Source: Mycobacterium sp. DL99
Lineage (GTDB): Bacteria; Actinomycetota; Actinomycetes; Mycobacteriales; Mycobacteriaceae
NCBI RefSeq assembly: GCF_004762045.1
Contig: NZ_SJOM01000007.1
Location: 6,444,583-6,508,582, forward strand
Direction of reading: 5' to 3'
DNA length: 64,000 nucleotides
Shown here piece after piece: positions 47,677 to 56,537 of the stretch (the first letter of the stretch is position 1; every line of letters starts with the position of its first letter). The notes under the pieces were generated by a model. It was given only the letters and a program-made list of their open reading frames with translations, ran no database searches and was not told the origin of the DNA. A program made the translations under genes and the position numbers.

Positions 47677-50600
47677 GCACCGCCGTGACGTCGGTGACGA
47701 CCTCTGAGGTGAACACCGCACCGAGATCGCCGAACGTACCCTCACTCACTTCCACCTGAATGGTCTGGGAGTCGATCTCCCGCGGATCGAACGGTATGCC
47801 CGGATCCACCCAGATGCCCACCGATCGACTCCGGGGTGCCGGGCGGCTGATGTCGTGCCGCAGCGGGCCGTCGAGCGGCTCACCGACCGTCCAGCCGCGA
47901 CTGGCCAGGCCCAGCAATGCGAAGGTCTCGGCCCGCGCACCTTCGAAGCGCCGCAGGGTCTTGCCGGCCAGCTCTTCTCCGGTCGCCCGGATCACCTCAC
48001 GCGCCACCTGCGGAAACGGTTGCAGGATCTCGTAGTCGGCGAACACCTCGGCCCAGCCGGCCAGACCGCCGTGCAGAGGATGAACGATCCCGACCGGCAG
48101 GCCCGGGTCCAGCACCGCAGTGGTGTCGTCGACGTCGGCATAGCTGCGGTCCTCGGCGATCCGAAAAGTGGTTGCCAATGACCCTGACTCGTCGAACTGC
48201 CCCCACACCAGACGCCGGGCCAGGTGCACCATCACGGGGTGATTCGCGAAGATCAGTTCAAATTCCGTTGCAGTCCAACGGCGTTCGTGGATCATCGCGG
48301 TTTCGAGCCGCGGCAGCTGTTCCTTGGCCACGACTCGGGCCTCGCGTTTGAGACGGGTGAACCGCCGATGCGACTCCTCGGCAACCTCGGCGTCGTCACG
48401 CACGCCGGGCTTCGGGAAACTACGCAACCGCGCGCCGTTCTGGTCGCGCACCACCGGTTGGAGCAATTCGTCGAACTCGACCGTGAACCGCCGGGGGCCG
48501 TAGTCGAACACCGCCGCCGACGCTTCGTCGAGTCCGAGGTCGGGTATCAGGCGATCCGCCATCTGCTCGTCGGAAAGACCCCGCGCGACGGCGATCTCGC
48601 CGAGCCGCTCAGCCGCCTTGTCCTTCAACGGCTTCGACCGCCCCTTCTTGGACAGCCGGAACAACGTCAGCAGCGCGTGGTCGGTGCCGATGGTGCTCAG
48701 GACGTCCAGCCCGTGCGGTATCCGTCCGCCCCTGCCCTGGCTCGGCCAGGCTTTGACCATCTCGGCGATGCGGTCGACGCTCTCGTCGTCGGCAAACCAC
48801 GCCAACGCGTCCAGGGCCCACTTGTGCGCACCCGGCGCGCCGAACGCCCACCACGCCTCGAAGAGCGCCCAGCTGAACGCATTGAGGCTGGCCACTTCGC
48901 ACAGGTCCATCAGCTGGGTGACCCCCGCGTACGGGAGCACCGGCCCGGACAGCATCAGCATCACCGCGACGGACTCCACCGCGTCGGGTGGAAGTTGCGA
49001 GTCGTCGGCCAGCCGCACGGGCGTAGCCAGCGTCGACCGAGCCCAATCCGGAAGCCGGGGCACACGTTTCGGCAGTACCAGCAGTGGGTCGACGGCCAAC
49101 ACCGCCGTCACAAGCGGGACAGCTTCGGCGTCGTGCCGGCGCACCGCCTCGATCACTTCGTCGACCGAGTTGTGTGCCGCGAGGTAGCGCAGCGCAGTGT
49201 GGGCGGCACCACGGGTCTCGGCGGCGTCGGTGGCCGCAGGCAGCAGGTACGGCGCTATGTCCGGTCCGTGCCGGTGCAGGTAGGCACGGGCCACAGCGAT
49301 CAGCGAACGGCGTTGTCCAGAAAGCCATTCGGCGATCCGGACCGCGACGAGTTCGCTACGGATGGGGCCGAGGTAAGCCACATCAGAGCACTTGTCCGCG
49401 TAGGCGAGGGCGAGGTAGTCCAGGCGGGGGCCGAGCCGAAGGAGTGCCGCCCCGCACCATTCGCCGTAGTAGTACGGCCGCCACTGCGGTGTCCAGCCCG
49501 AGGCGATGAGCTTCTCCACCAGGCGGTCTGGACCGTGGACGAGAATGTCGCGCTCACAGATCCATTCGCCCGACTCCTCGCGATGCCGTTCGATGTCGGC
49601 CCAGCTGCGCAGCATCCTCGGCGGCTGCGCAGCGACTCGGCGGGCGACCGTGAGCTCCTCGTCAGTCCAAAACAGTTCGGGTGATGGCGCTCGTAGCGGC
49701 CGGGACGGGACAGGCAGCTTCGGCGACTTGGCGGCCCGCTTCCACGGCGGAGTGGCCAACAGTTCCGGCAAGGCGCACGCCTGCGACAGCGCAGCCGGTG
49801 CAGGCACGGCCGCGCCGAGCAACTCCCGGGCCAGGTCGTCGTCACGCCCCGCGAGGAGGCGGTCCGCCCGGTGCGGGAAGTTGCGTACCGCGCGGGCCAG
49901 CCCCGGCCGGACACCTTCCCGGCCGGAATACGTCAACAGTGTCTCGAACGCGGCGTCGGCGGGCAGACATGCGAGCGCCTCGGCCACCACCCCGACGCGT
50001 TCTTTGGACAGATACTCGCGCAACAGCCGGTCCAGCATCGGGACCAGGGCGTCACCGAACCGATCGACCAGCGTGGGCAGGATATGGCGGTAGTCCTGGT
50101 AGTACGAGGCTCCGCTGGTCGCGAAGAGCAGGCGGTGCACATCGTCGATCGAGTCGACCGAGGTCAACAACTCCAGGCGCGAGCGGTCCTCGGAGAGGCC
50201 GATCGGGGTGCGGCACGCTTCGACGACCCACTGTTGGTTCGTCGGGAACATGAACGCGGCAGCGCATTTGGCCTGTGCGGTGTCGCGAGCGGTGTCGATC
50301 GCCGACATCACTCGGTCGTAGTGGGCGGATTCGATCCGCGTGAGCCGTTCCCGCATCCGCCGGGCCAGTCCGAATCGGTCGACACCATGTGGCATTCGGG
50401 GGATCGGGTAATCCGTGCTGGACCAGAAATTGAACACCCATCGCGGGGACCGCATCACTGCCAGCGCCGCGAACTCGAATCCGTAGTCGGCGATCCAGAA
50501 ATCCACCCAGTCCGCCGGCCGGGCATCGGCGACCAGTTCCAGTCCGGCAATCACCGCGGCGCCCAATGGATCGTTGCCACCGGGCGCCAGAAACCGTCGG

Positions 50601-50797
50601 AGCGCCACGGCCAGCTCCTCGACCATTCCGCGGTAGCCGGCGACCGCTTCCAACTCGACTCGGTGGGTGTCGGTGATCGCGGTTCGAATGCCTGCGACGA
50701 CGTCGTCACGCACGTCGGCGATCGGCACCTCGGGGCCGTCGCGGCGTGGCAGGATCGACCGGCGCCAACTCGGGGACATCACCACGGCCGTCAACAT
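47666..50797 (-). CDS. Large DUF4132 protein
   Basis: The product is 1043 residues (ATG at 50797; an ATG at 50779 is possible). No signal peptide or membrane helix. The C-terminal third holds the DUF4132 domain: LLQPVVRDQNGARLRSFPKPG, then KREARVVAKEQLPRLETAM, HERRWTATEFE, FANHPVMVHLARRLVWG, and FRIAEDRSYADVDD. The middle is helical and HEAT-like (repeated A-L-x-x-L and GREGVRPGLARAVRNF). A central segment, SPELFWTDEELTVARRVAAQ, is not in any family I know. DUF4132 proteins (E. coli MolR/YehI type) have no settled function. It is absent from this place in M. tuberculosis. Confidence 0.8.
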   Translation of the reverse strand: MLTAVVMSPSWRRSILPRRDGPEVPIADVRDDVVAGIRTAITDTHRVELEAVAGYRGMVEELAVALRRFLAPGGNDPLGAAVIAGLELVADARPADWVDFWIADYGFEFAALAVMRSPRWVFNFWSSTDYPIPRMPHGVDRFGLARRMRERLTRIESAHYDRVMSAIDTARDTAQAKCAAAFMFPTNQQWVVEACRTPIGLSEDRSRLELLTSVDSIDDVHRLLFATSGASYYQDYRHILPTLVDRFGDALVPMLDRLLREYLSKERVGVVAEALACLPADAAFETLLTYSGREGVRPGLARAVRNFPHRADRLLAGRDDDLARELLGAAVPAPAALSQACALPELLATPPWKRAAKSPKLPVPSRPLRAPSPELFWTDEELTVARRVAAQPPRMLRSWADIERHREESGEWICERDILVHGPDRLVEKLIASGWTPQWRPYYYGEWCGAALLRLGPRLDYLALAYADKCSDVAYLGPIRSELVAVRIAEWLSGQRRSLIAVARAYLHRHGPDIAPYLLPAATDAAETRGAAHTALRYLAAHNSVDEVIEAVRRHDAEAVPLVTAVLAVDPLLVLPKRVPRLPDWARSTLATPVRLADDSQLPPDAVESVAVMLMLSGPVLPYAGVTQLMDLCEVASLNAFSWALFEAWWAFGAPGAHKWALDALAWFADDESVDRIAEMVKAWPSQGRGGRIPHGLDVLSTIGTDHALLTLFRLSKKGRSKPLKDKAAERLGEIAVARGLSDEQMADRLIPDLGLDEASAAVFDYGPRRFTVEFDELLQPVVRDQNGARLRSFPKPGVRDDAEVAEESHRRFTRLKREARVVAKEQLPRLETAMIHERRWTATEFELIFANHPVMVHLARRLVWGQFDESGSLATTFRIAEDRSYADVDDTTAVLDPGLPVGIVHPLHGGLAGWAEVFADYEILQPFPQVAREVIRATGEELAGKTLRRFEGARAETFALLGLASRGWTVGEPLDGPLRHDISRPAPRSRSVGIWVDPGIPFDPREIDSQTIQVEVSEGTFGDLGAVFTSEVVTDVTAVLSR

Positions 50798-50866
50798 TCC
50801 CCCTTCGTGTATGCCCGGAACTCCCCCAGGCTATCGGCGCTGCAGGGTCACCGGCCGCACTAATTC

Positions 50867-51799
50867 TCAGGGGAACGACCAGCTTTCGCTCGAGGTGATC
50901 ACGAAACCGTGACCCCCGTCGTCGCTGCACGCGACCCCGCCCCCGTACAGCGCCAGGCACCACCCGGACGGGTCGCGGCTGTCGACCACCCGCCCCTGGT
51001 CGAGAAGGGGTAGCGGGTCCGCGTACTCGGGATCCATCGCGGTATCGCTGCGGCCCCAGGCCAATTCCGAAATGTTCAAGCTGACGACATTGTCGTTGCG
51101 ACCCGGCATCGGACCTCGGCAGCTGGCCCGGACACCGGAGAACGACGTGATCTCACAACGCAGGTCACCGTCGACCGCGAAGTACTCGGTGATGTTCTTG
51201 CCCCCACCGTGCTTGGAGTAGACCTTCGTGGAGTCGAACACGTACTGCCGCGGATCGGGGAAGCCGGCGGGCAGACGCGGCACGGGAGTGAGGGCTGCGG
51301 AGTCCGCCCGCACCACGAACCCGACCGGCCGTTCGCGGCGAACCCGGCATGCGGTCAACGCATCGGGACCGACCACGCAATCGACATAGCCGACGGAAAG
51401 CCGTGAGCCAGGCGGCAGCACCGGCGGCTGGGGTTGCGGGACGGGATCTGCCGTCTTCAGGAACCACACTGAGCCGTCAGGTCTGACCGCGACCGCGTTC
51501 GCGCCGCCGGGGGCACCGGGTATCTCCCCGTGGCAACCGAATCGGTCCGAGCCCACAGCACAGACCAAACCGCTCGGAGTCGAGAAGAAAACTCCTTCGT
51601 ATGGCCTCGTGTAGTCGTTTACGGGGACCGCGGTGAAATCCTCGAACCGTGGGAACTGCGGCTCTGACACGGAGTTCTGCGGTCGTGCCGGCGTGGGACT
51701 CCCGGTGTCCTGCTGGGAGGGAGCCGGCCTGGCCCAGCACCCGCTGATCGGCATCGCGACCAGCAAAACGGCGAGCACGACAGTCGCGATCCGCTGCAC
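50867..51799 (-). CDS. Lipoprotein of unknown function
   Basis: The product is 310 residues with a GTG fixed by a TANNNT -10 six bases upstream. The signal MQRIATVVLAVLLVAMPISGC ends in the lipobox ISGC (Cys21), followed by a Pro/Ser linker. The mature part resembles mycobacterial proteins with paired cysteines and SPSG-type loops (FFSTPSGLVCAVGSDRFGCHGE, DLRCEITSFSGVRASCRGP, DPSGWCLALYGGGVACSDDGGHGF). Those Cys probably form disulphides outside the cell. I know of no assigned role. It is divergent from the F420-type oxidoreductase gene, 45 bases between starts. Confidence 0.75.
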   Translation of the reverse strand: MQRIATVVLAVLLVAMPISGCWARPAPSQQDTGSPTPARPQNSVSEPQFPRFEDFTAVPVNDYTRPYEGVFFSTPSGLVCAVGSDRFGCHGEIPGAPGGANAVAVRPDGSVWFLKTADPVPQPQPPVLPPGSRLSVGYVDCVVGPDALTACRVRRERPVGFVVRADSAALTPVPRLPAGFPDPRQYVFDSTKVYSKHGGGKNITEYFAVDGDLRCEITSFSGVRASCRGPMPGRNDNVVSLNISELAWGRSDTAMDPEYADPLPLLDQGRVVDSRDPSGWCLALYGGGVACSDDGGHGFVITSSESWSFP

Positions 51800-51805
51800 A
51801 CAATC

Positions 51806-51811
51806 AGCCTA
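51806..51811 (-). promoter_or_regulatory. -10 element, leaderless promoter of the lipoprotein gene
   Basis: TAGGCT on the minus strand ends six bases before the GTG at 51799. Confidence 0.5.
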
Positions 51812-51831
51812 TGCTGCGGATCACCCCTGAG

Positions 51832-51837
51832 TACCCT
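51832..51837 (+). promoter_or_regulatory. -10 element, leaderless promoter of the oxidoreductase gene
   Basis: TACCCT ends seven bases before the GTG at 51845; it forms a tight divergent pair with 51806-51811. Confidence 0.5.
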
Positions 51838-51844
51838 CGTAAAA

Positions 51845-52651
51845 GTGAGCCACCCCATACGCATCGGTGTGCAACTGCAGCCACAGCACTCCCCCACCTA
51901 CAGCCATATCCGCGATGCGGTGCGCCGCTGCGAGGACATCGGCGTCGACATCGCGTTCAACTGGGACCACTTCTTCCCGCTCTACGGCGATCCCGATGGC
52001 GCACACTACGAGTGCTGGACGATGCTCGGCGCCTGGGCCGAGCAGACCTCGCGTATCGAGATCGGCGCACTGGTCAGCTGCAACTCGTACCGCAACCCCG
52101 AGCTCCTGGCGGACATGGCCCGCACCGTCGATCACATCTCTGACGGCCGCCTCATCTTGGGCATCGGAAGTGGTTGGAAACAAAAGGATTACGACGAGTA
52201 CGGCTATGAGTTCGGCACCGCGGGCAGCCGGCTGGACGATCTGGCCGAAGCGCTGCCGCGCATCGAGGCCCGGCTCGCCAAGCTCAACCCGGCGCCCACC
52301 CGGGAGATCCCGATCCTGATCGGCGGCCAGGGCGAACGCAAGACGTTGCGCCTGGTGGCCGAACACGCTCACATCTGGCACGCATTCGTCGACCGCAACA
52401 CCTACCCGGGCAAGGCAGCGGTGCTCGCCGAGCACTGCGCCACCACCGGCCGCGATCCGTCCACCGTGCAGCGCTCGGCCGGGGTACAGGAGTCCGGCGG
52501 CATCGACGCCATGCTCGCCGAGGCTGATGCGCTGGCAGATCTGGGCGTCAGCATCGTCACCGTCGGCGTCAACGGACCCGACTACGACCTGACCGGCGCC
52601 GAGGCCCTGTGCCGGTGGCGCGACGGGCGGCACGCAAAGTTCAGCGGATGA
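51845..52651 (+). CDS. LLM-class F420-dependent oxidoreductase (Rv0044c-like)
   Basis: The product is 268 residues with a GTG start and no leader. It is a luciferase-like TIM barrel: IRIGVQLQPQHSPTYSHIRDAVRRCEDIGVDIAFNWDHFFP at the start, then SRIEIGALVSCNSYRNPELLADMARTVDHISDGRLILGIGSGW. That block is the signature of F420-binding LLM enzymes (TIGR03560-type), with ILIGGQGERKTLRLVAEHAHIWHAF near the end. It should use reduced F420 for hydride transfer to an unknown substrate. Homologue of Rv0044c, next to the same GntR gene as in M. tuberculosis. Confidence 0.9.
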   Translation: MSHPIRIGVQLQPQHSPTYSHIRDAVRRCEDIGVDIAFNWDHFFPLYGDPDGAHYECWTMLGAWAEQTSRIEIGALVSCNSYRNPELLADMARTVDHISDGRLILGIGSGWKQKDYDEYGYEFGTAGSRLDDLAEALPRIEARLAKLNPAPTREIPILIGGQGERKTLRLVAEHAHIWHAFVDRNTYPGKAAVLAEHCATTGRDPSTVQRSAGVQESGGIDAMLAEADALADLGVSIVTVGVNGPDYDLTGAEALCRWRDGRHAKFSG

Positions 52652-52754
52652 GCTGAAGCCACTCGCATCACCCTTTGGAGCCGCCCGTGAGAAACTTGCG
52701 AAACGCTAACGCACGGGGGGTGTGTGTCCCAACTCAAAGGGGGAGTTACCGAGG

Positions 52755-53420
52755 GTGCCCAAAAACTACGGGGTCAAGGAGAAGGACCAGGTTGTCACGC
52801 ACATCATCAATCTGGTGATGACGGGCAAACTGCGCTCCGGTGACCGCATCGATCGCAACGAGATCGTCCGTGACCTCGGGCTCAGCCGCGTCCCGATCCA
52901 GGAAGCCGTGGTTCAGCTCGAGCACGACGGAATCCTCTCGACGCGGTACCACCGCGGCGCATTCGTGTCCCGGTTCGACGAGGCGACGGTCGCCGAACAT
53001 CACGAGCTGTACGGCATCCTCAACGGCATCGCCTCGGCGCGCTGCGCCACAAACCCCACCCCCCGCATCATCGCCCATCTCGATGACACGTTGCGCGTGA
53101 TGCGTTCAGCAAAGGACACCAAGACCTTCCAGGAGGCCTGCTGGGTGTACCGCGACGCGATCAACGACGAGTACGCGGGGCCGCGCCTGCATGCCACCAT
53201 CCGCGCCGGCAAGAGCTTCGCGCCCTCGGAGTTCTGGATCAATTACCCGCAGGCCAAGGCCGAGTTTCTGGCCGGCTACGAAGAGGAAACCGCCGCCATC
53301 CACGCCCGGGATCCCGAGGCTGCCCGCAAGGCCTGCACCGAGCGCGCCGAGAAGATGGCGCAGATCATGGTCGGCGAGCTGACCCGGCGTGGAGTGTTGG
53401 GCGACTTACGGTCCCCTTGA
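52755..53420 (+). CDS. GntR-family regulator with FCD domain (Rv0043c-like)
   Basis: The product is 221 residues with a GTG at 52755. The winged helix spans about 5-75 (KDQVVTHIINLVMTGKLRSGDRIDRNEIVRDLGLSRVPIQEAVVQLEHDGIL, wing RGAFVSRF). The C-terminal all-helical FCD domain (85-205) binds an effector, often a carboxylate, through metal-coordinating residues. Such regulators usually repress a nearby catabolic or transport operon. The amino-acid ABC operon begins 45 bases downstream in the same direction and is a plausible target. It is the Rv0043c homologue. Confidence 0.88.
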   Translation: MPKNYGVKEKDQVVTHIINLVMTGKLRSGDRIDRNEIVRDLGLSRVPIQEAVVQLEHDGILSTRYHRGAFVSRFDEATVAEHHELYGILNGIASARCATNPTPRIIAHLDDTLRVMRSAKDTKTFQEACWVYRDAINDEYAGPRLHATIRAGKSFAPSEFWINYPQAKAEFLAGYEEETAAIHARDPEAARKACTERAEKMAQIMVGELTRRGVLGDLRSP

Positions 53421-53452
53421 GCGGAATCGCTCATCACCTGGCGTCCGCCCAC

Positions 53453-53458
53453 TAGGTT
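53453..53458 (+). promoter_or_regulatory. -10 element, leaderless promoter of the ABC operon
   Basis: TAGGTT ends seven bases before the ATG at 53466 and favours that start over the upstream TTG. Confidence 0.45.
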
Positions 53459-53465
53459 GCATCAG

Positions 53466-55238
53466 ATGGACGCCAGACGATCGGCCGTGCTGCTGACCAC
53501 GGTCCTGATGCTGTTCGGGCTGGTGTGTGCAGCACCGGCAGGCGCGGACGTCGACCAGTGCGCACCCCCCGGAGTGGACAGCGCCAGCGCATTGCCCACC
53601 AACCTGGCCGCCGCGGCCACCGGGCCCGGCGCCGACAAATACACCACCGCCACCGTCGCCCCCCTGGACACGATCCGGACCGAGAACCTCGGCCTGAGCA
53701 CCCCCGGCGTGCTCACCGTCGGCACGTTGTCGGATGCGCCTCCCAGCATCTGCATCAACTCGGCCGGACAGTTCACCGGCTTCGACAACGAGTTGCTGCG
53801 CGCCGTCGCCGACAAGCTCGGCCTGCGGATCAACTTCGTCGGCACCGACTTCTCGGGCCTTCTGGCCCAGACGGCGTCCCGGCGCTTCGACGTGGCGTCG
53901 TCGTCGATCACCACCACCGATGCCCGGCGCCGTACCGTCGGCTTCACCAACGGCTACGACTTCGGTTACTTCTCGCTCGTGGTGCCTACCGGCTCACCGA
54001 TCACCGGTTTCGGGCAGCTCGCCCCCGGACAGCGCATCGGGGTGGTGCAGGGCACCGTGCAGGAGGCCTACGTCATCGACACGCTGCACATACAGCCGGT
54101 GAAGTTCCCCGACTACAACACCGTCTACGCCAGCCTCAAGACCCGTCAGATCGATGCCTGGGTGGCACCGTCGCAGCAGGCCTCGGGGACCGTGCAGCCC
54201 GGTGACCCGGCGCAGATCATCGAAAACACGTTCAGCCTGGACAATTTCGTGGCGTGGGCGGTCGCCAAGGAGAACCTGCCGCTGATCGGTGCACTCAACT
54301 CCGGACTGGACGCCGTCATCGCCGACGGCACCTGGGCCAAGCTGTATTCCGACTGGGTGCCGCGGGCCCTGCCGCCCGGCTGGAAGCCCGGCTCCAAGTC
54401 CGCGCCCGTTCCCCAGCTGCCCGACTTCGCCGCGATCGCCGCCGCCAAGGAGAAACCCGCCGCCGGAGCCCCCGTCGCACCCAAATCCACACTCGCGCAA
54501 CTGCGGGACTCTTTCCTGGACTGGAACCTCTACAAGCAGGCGATCCCCGACCTGCTGCGCACCGGCCTGCCCAACACACTCATCCTGACCGTGTGCGCCA
54601 GCGTCATCGGGCTGGTGCTCGGGATGGTCCTGGCGGTCGCCGGTATCTCGCGGTCGCGGTGGCTACGCTGGCCCGCCCGGGTGTACACCGACATCTTCCG
54701 CGGCCTGCCCGAAGTGGTGATCATCCTGTTGATCGGGCTGGGCATCGGGCCCGTGGTCGGATCGCTCACCGGCAACAGCCCCTACCCCCTGGGCATCGCG
54801 GCGCTCGGGCTCATGGCAGCGGCCTACGTCGGGGAGATCTTCCGCTCCGGCATCCAGAGCGTCGAGCCCGGGCAGATGGAAGCCTCACGCGCCCTGGGCT
54901 TCAGCTATGCCTCGTCGATGCGCCTGGTCGTCGTTCCACAGGGCATCCGGCGGGTCCTGCCGGCACTGATGAACCAGTTCATCTCCCTGCTCAAAGCCTC
55001 GTCACTGGTGTACTTCCTCGGTCTGGTGGCCAGCCAGCGGGAGCTGTTCCAGGTGGGGCGAGATCTCAACGCGCAGACCGGAAATCTGTCACCGCTGGTG
55101 GCGGCCGGGCTGTTCTATCTGCTGCTGACCATCCCGCTGACCCATCTGGTGAACTTCGTCGACAACCGGCTGCGCAGAGGCCGCCCGCCGGCCGAGGAAG
55201 ATCCCCTGCCCGCGGTGACCAACCAGGAGATGATCTGA
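53466..55238 (+). CDS. Amino-acid ABC transporter, fused substrate-binding protein and permease
   Basis: The product is 590 residues. A Sec signal (about 1-27, ending GADVD) is followed by a type-3 solute-binding domain at about 70-300. Its landmarks are GVLTVGTLSDAPPSICINSAG, FDVASSSITTTDARR and the second lobe. A linker follows, then a HisM/GlnP-type permease (about 360-570) with five or so helices and the EAA loop near EASRALGFSYASSMRLVVVPQGIRRVLPAL. In this fused design, like lactococcal GlnP, the binding domain is tethered to the channel. Substrate: a polar amino acid, inferred. The ATPase overlaps by one base. Confidence 0.9.
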   Translation: MDARRSAVLLTTVLMLFGLVCAAPAGADVDQCAPPGVDSASALPTNLAAAATGPGADKYTTATVAPLDTIRTENLGLSTPGVLTVGTLSDAPPSICINSAGQFTGFDNELLRAVADKLGLRINFVGTDFSGLLAQTASRRFDVASSSITTTDARRRTVGFTNGYDFGYFSLVVPTGSPITGFGQLAPGQRIGVVQGTVQEAYVIDTLHIQPVKFPDYNTVYASLKTRQIDAWVAPSQQASGTVQPGDPAQIIENTFSLDNFVAWAVAKENLPLIGALNSGLDAVIADGTWAKLYSDWVPRALPPGWKPGSKSAPVPQLPDFAAIAAAKEKPAAGAPVAPKSTLAQLRDSFLDWNLYKQAIPDLLRTGLPNTLILTVCASVIGLVLGMVLAVAGISRSRWLRWPARVYTDIFRGLPEVVIILLIGLGIGPVVGSLTGNSPYPLGIAALGLMAAAYVGEIFRSGIQSVEPGQMEASRALGFSYASSMRLVVVPQGIRRVLPALMNQFISLLKASSLVYFLGLVASQRELFQVGRDLNAQTGNLSPLVAAGLFYLLLTIPLTHLVNFVDNRLRRGRPPAEEDPLPAVTNQEMI

Positions 55239-55975
55239 TGTCGGCACCACAGCCGGTCGCGCTGGCCGCCAAGGACATCCACCTGTCATTCGGGCCGAAC
55301 GCAGTGCTGCGCGGGGTGGATCTGGATGTGCCTGCCGGCACCACGACGGCCGTCATCGGACCGTCCGGATCCGGGAAATCGACGCTGCTGCGCACCCTGA
55401 ACCGCTTGTACGAACCCGACCGTGGCGACATCCTGCTCGACGGCCGCTCGGTGCTCGCCGACAATCCCGACCGCCTGCGCCAACGCATCGGCATGGTGTT
55501 CCAACAGTTCAACCTGTTCCCGCACAAGACCGTTCTCGACAACGTCACCCTGGGCCCGCGCAAGCTCAAGGGGCTCAGCGCCGAGCATGCCCGGACATTG
55601 GGGCTGGACCAACTGGAGCGGGTTGGTCTCCGGCACAAGGCCGATGTGCGTCCGATCACACTGTCGGGCGGCCAGCAGCAGCGGGTTGCGATCGCGCGGG
55701 CGCTCGCCATGGCGCCGCAGGTGATGTTCTTCGACGAGGCCACCTCGGCGCTGGACCCCGAGCTGGTCAAGGGAATCCTCGAGTTGATTGCCGAACTGGC
55801 CGCCGAGGGGATGACGATAGTGGCGGTCACCCACGAGATGGGTTTCGCCCGCTCCACCGCCGATGCGGTGGTCTTCATGGATCACGGCAAAGTGGTCGAG
55901 TCGGGTACCCCCGAGCAGATCTTCGAAGCGGCCGAGACAGATCGGCTGCGCCGATTCCTGTCGCAGGTGCTGTGA
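55238..55975 (+). CDS. Amino-acid ABC transporter ATPase (GlnQ-like)
   Basis: The product is 245 residues; its ATG shares a base with the permease stop (TGATG) and AGGAGA lies upstream. It has Walker A GPSGSGKST (41-49), Q-loop FQQFNLFPH, signature LSGGQQQR, Walker B VMFFDEATSALD, and an H-loop in VTHEMGF. The FQQFNLFPHKT and VTHEMGFAR segments are diagnostic of polar-amino-acid importers. It powers the fused permease encoded just before it. The same frame is open far upstream inside the permease gene, an artefact of G+C bias. Confidence 0.94.
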   Translation: MSAPQPVALAAKDIHLSFGPNAVLRGVDLDVPAGTTTAVIGPSGSGKSTLLRTLNRLYEPDRGDILLDGRSVLADNPDRLRQRIGMVFQQFNLFPHKTVLDNVTLGPRKLKGLSAEHARTLGLDQLERVGLRHKADVRPITLSGGQQQRVAIARALAMAPQVMFFDEATSALDPELVKGILELIAELAAEGMTIVAVTHEMGFARSTADAVVFMDHGKVVESGTPEQIFEAAETDRLRRFLSQVL

Positions 55976-56006
55976 GAGCTACGGCAACCCCTGCGCCAAA
56001 CCCAAC

Positions 56007-56027
56007 AAGCTGCCGACCTGGCAGCTT
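56007..56027. promoter_or_regulatory. Inverted repeat before the MarR gene
   Basis: AAGCTGCC at 56007-56014 and GGCAGCTT at 56020-56027, an exact 8-bp dyad with 5 bases between. It starts 32 bases after the ABC-operon stop and ends 9 bases before the MarR -10, so it is either that operon's terminator or a MarR operator over the -35. Confidence 0.5.
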
Positions 56028-56036
56028 CAGACAGGT

Positions 56037-56042
56037 TAGACT
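56037..56042 (+). promoter_or_regulatory. -10 element of the MarR gene
   Basis: TAGACT ends eight bases before the ATG at 56051, fitting a leaderless or one-base-leader transcript. Confidence 0.4.
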
Positions 56043-56050
56043 AGCGAATT

Positions 56051-56533
56051 ATGGTGGAGCCCGATTCACAGGTCACAGAGCTGGCCGGAGAGCTGCAACG
56101 CGTTCTCTCCAAGGTGTTCTCGGTGCTGCGCCGAGGCGACACCAACAAGGGCACCGCCGGAGAGCTCACGCTGGCCCAGCTCTCGATCCTGCTGACCCTG
56201 CTGGACCAGGGCCCGATCCGGATGACCGAGCTGGCCGCCCGCGAGCGCGTGCGCACCCCCACCACCACCGTGGCAATCCGCCGGCTGGAGAAGCTGGGCC
56301 TGGTCAAGCGCTCCCGCGACCCTTCCGACCTCCGTGCCGTGCTCGTCGAGGTCACCCCACGCGGGCTGGTGCAGCACCGCGAATCGCTGGCCGCGCGTCG
56401 TGCCGATCTGGCCGCCCGGTTGGCCAACCTGAGCGCAGATGACCTGGCCACCCTCGCCGCCGCCCTGGCCCCGCTCGAGCGCCTGGCCGTCCAGAACGAT
56501 CAGGCTCAGACCGCCCACGCCAAGTCCGAGTAG
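56051..56533 (+). CDS. MarR-family regulator (Rv0042c-like)
   Basis: The product is 160 residues. The dimerisation helix is at the N-terminus (QVTELAGELQRVLSKVFSVLRR). The winged helix includes LTLAQLSILLTLLDQGPIRMTELAARERVRTPTTTVAIRRLEKLGLVKRSRDPSDLRAVLVEVTPRG, with the MarR wing signature D-x-x-D-x-R. The C-terminal helices close the dimer. MarR proteins are ligand-released repressors. An 8-bp dyad lies over its promoter. It is convergent, 4 bases apart, with the glucosylglycerate hydrolase gene. Confidence 0.9.
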   Translation: MVEPDSQVTELAGELQRVLSKVFSVLRRGDTNKGTAGELTLAQLSILLTLLDQGPIRMTELAARERVRTPTTTVAIRRLEKLGLVKRSRDPSDLRAVLVEVTPRGLVQHRESLAARRADLAARLANLSADDLATLAAALAPLERLAVQNDQAQTAHAKSE

Positions 56534-56537
56534 CGGG

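Noticed and set aside
54254..55237. Long in-frame extension upstream of the ABC ATPase, inside the permease gene
   Set aside because: The ATPase ATG at 55238 has a ribosome-binding site and matches the family start; the extension is Arg/Pro-rich noise.
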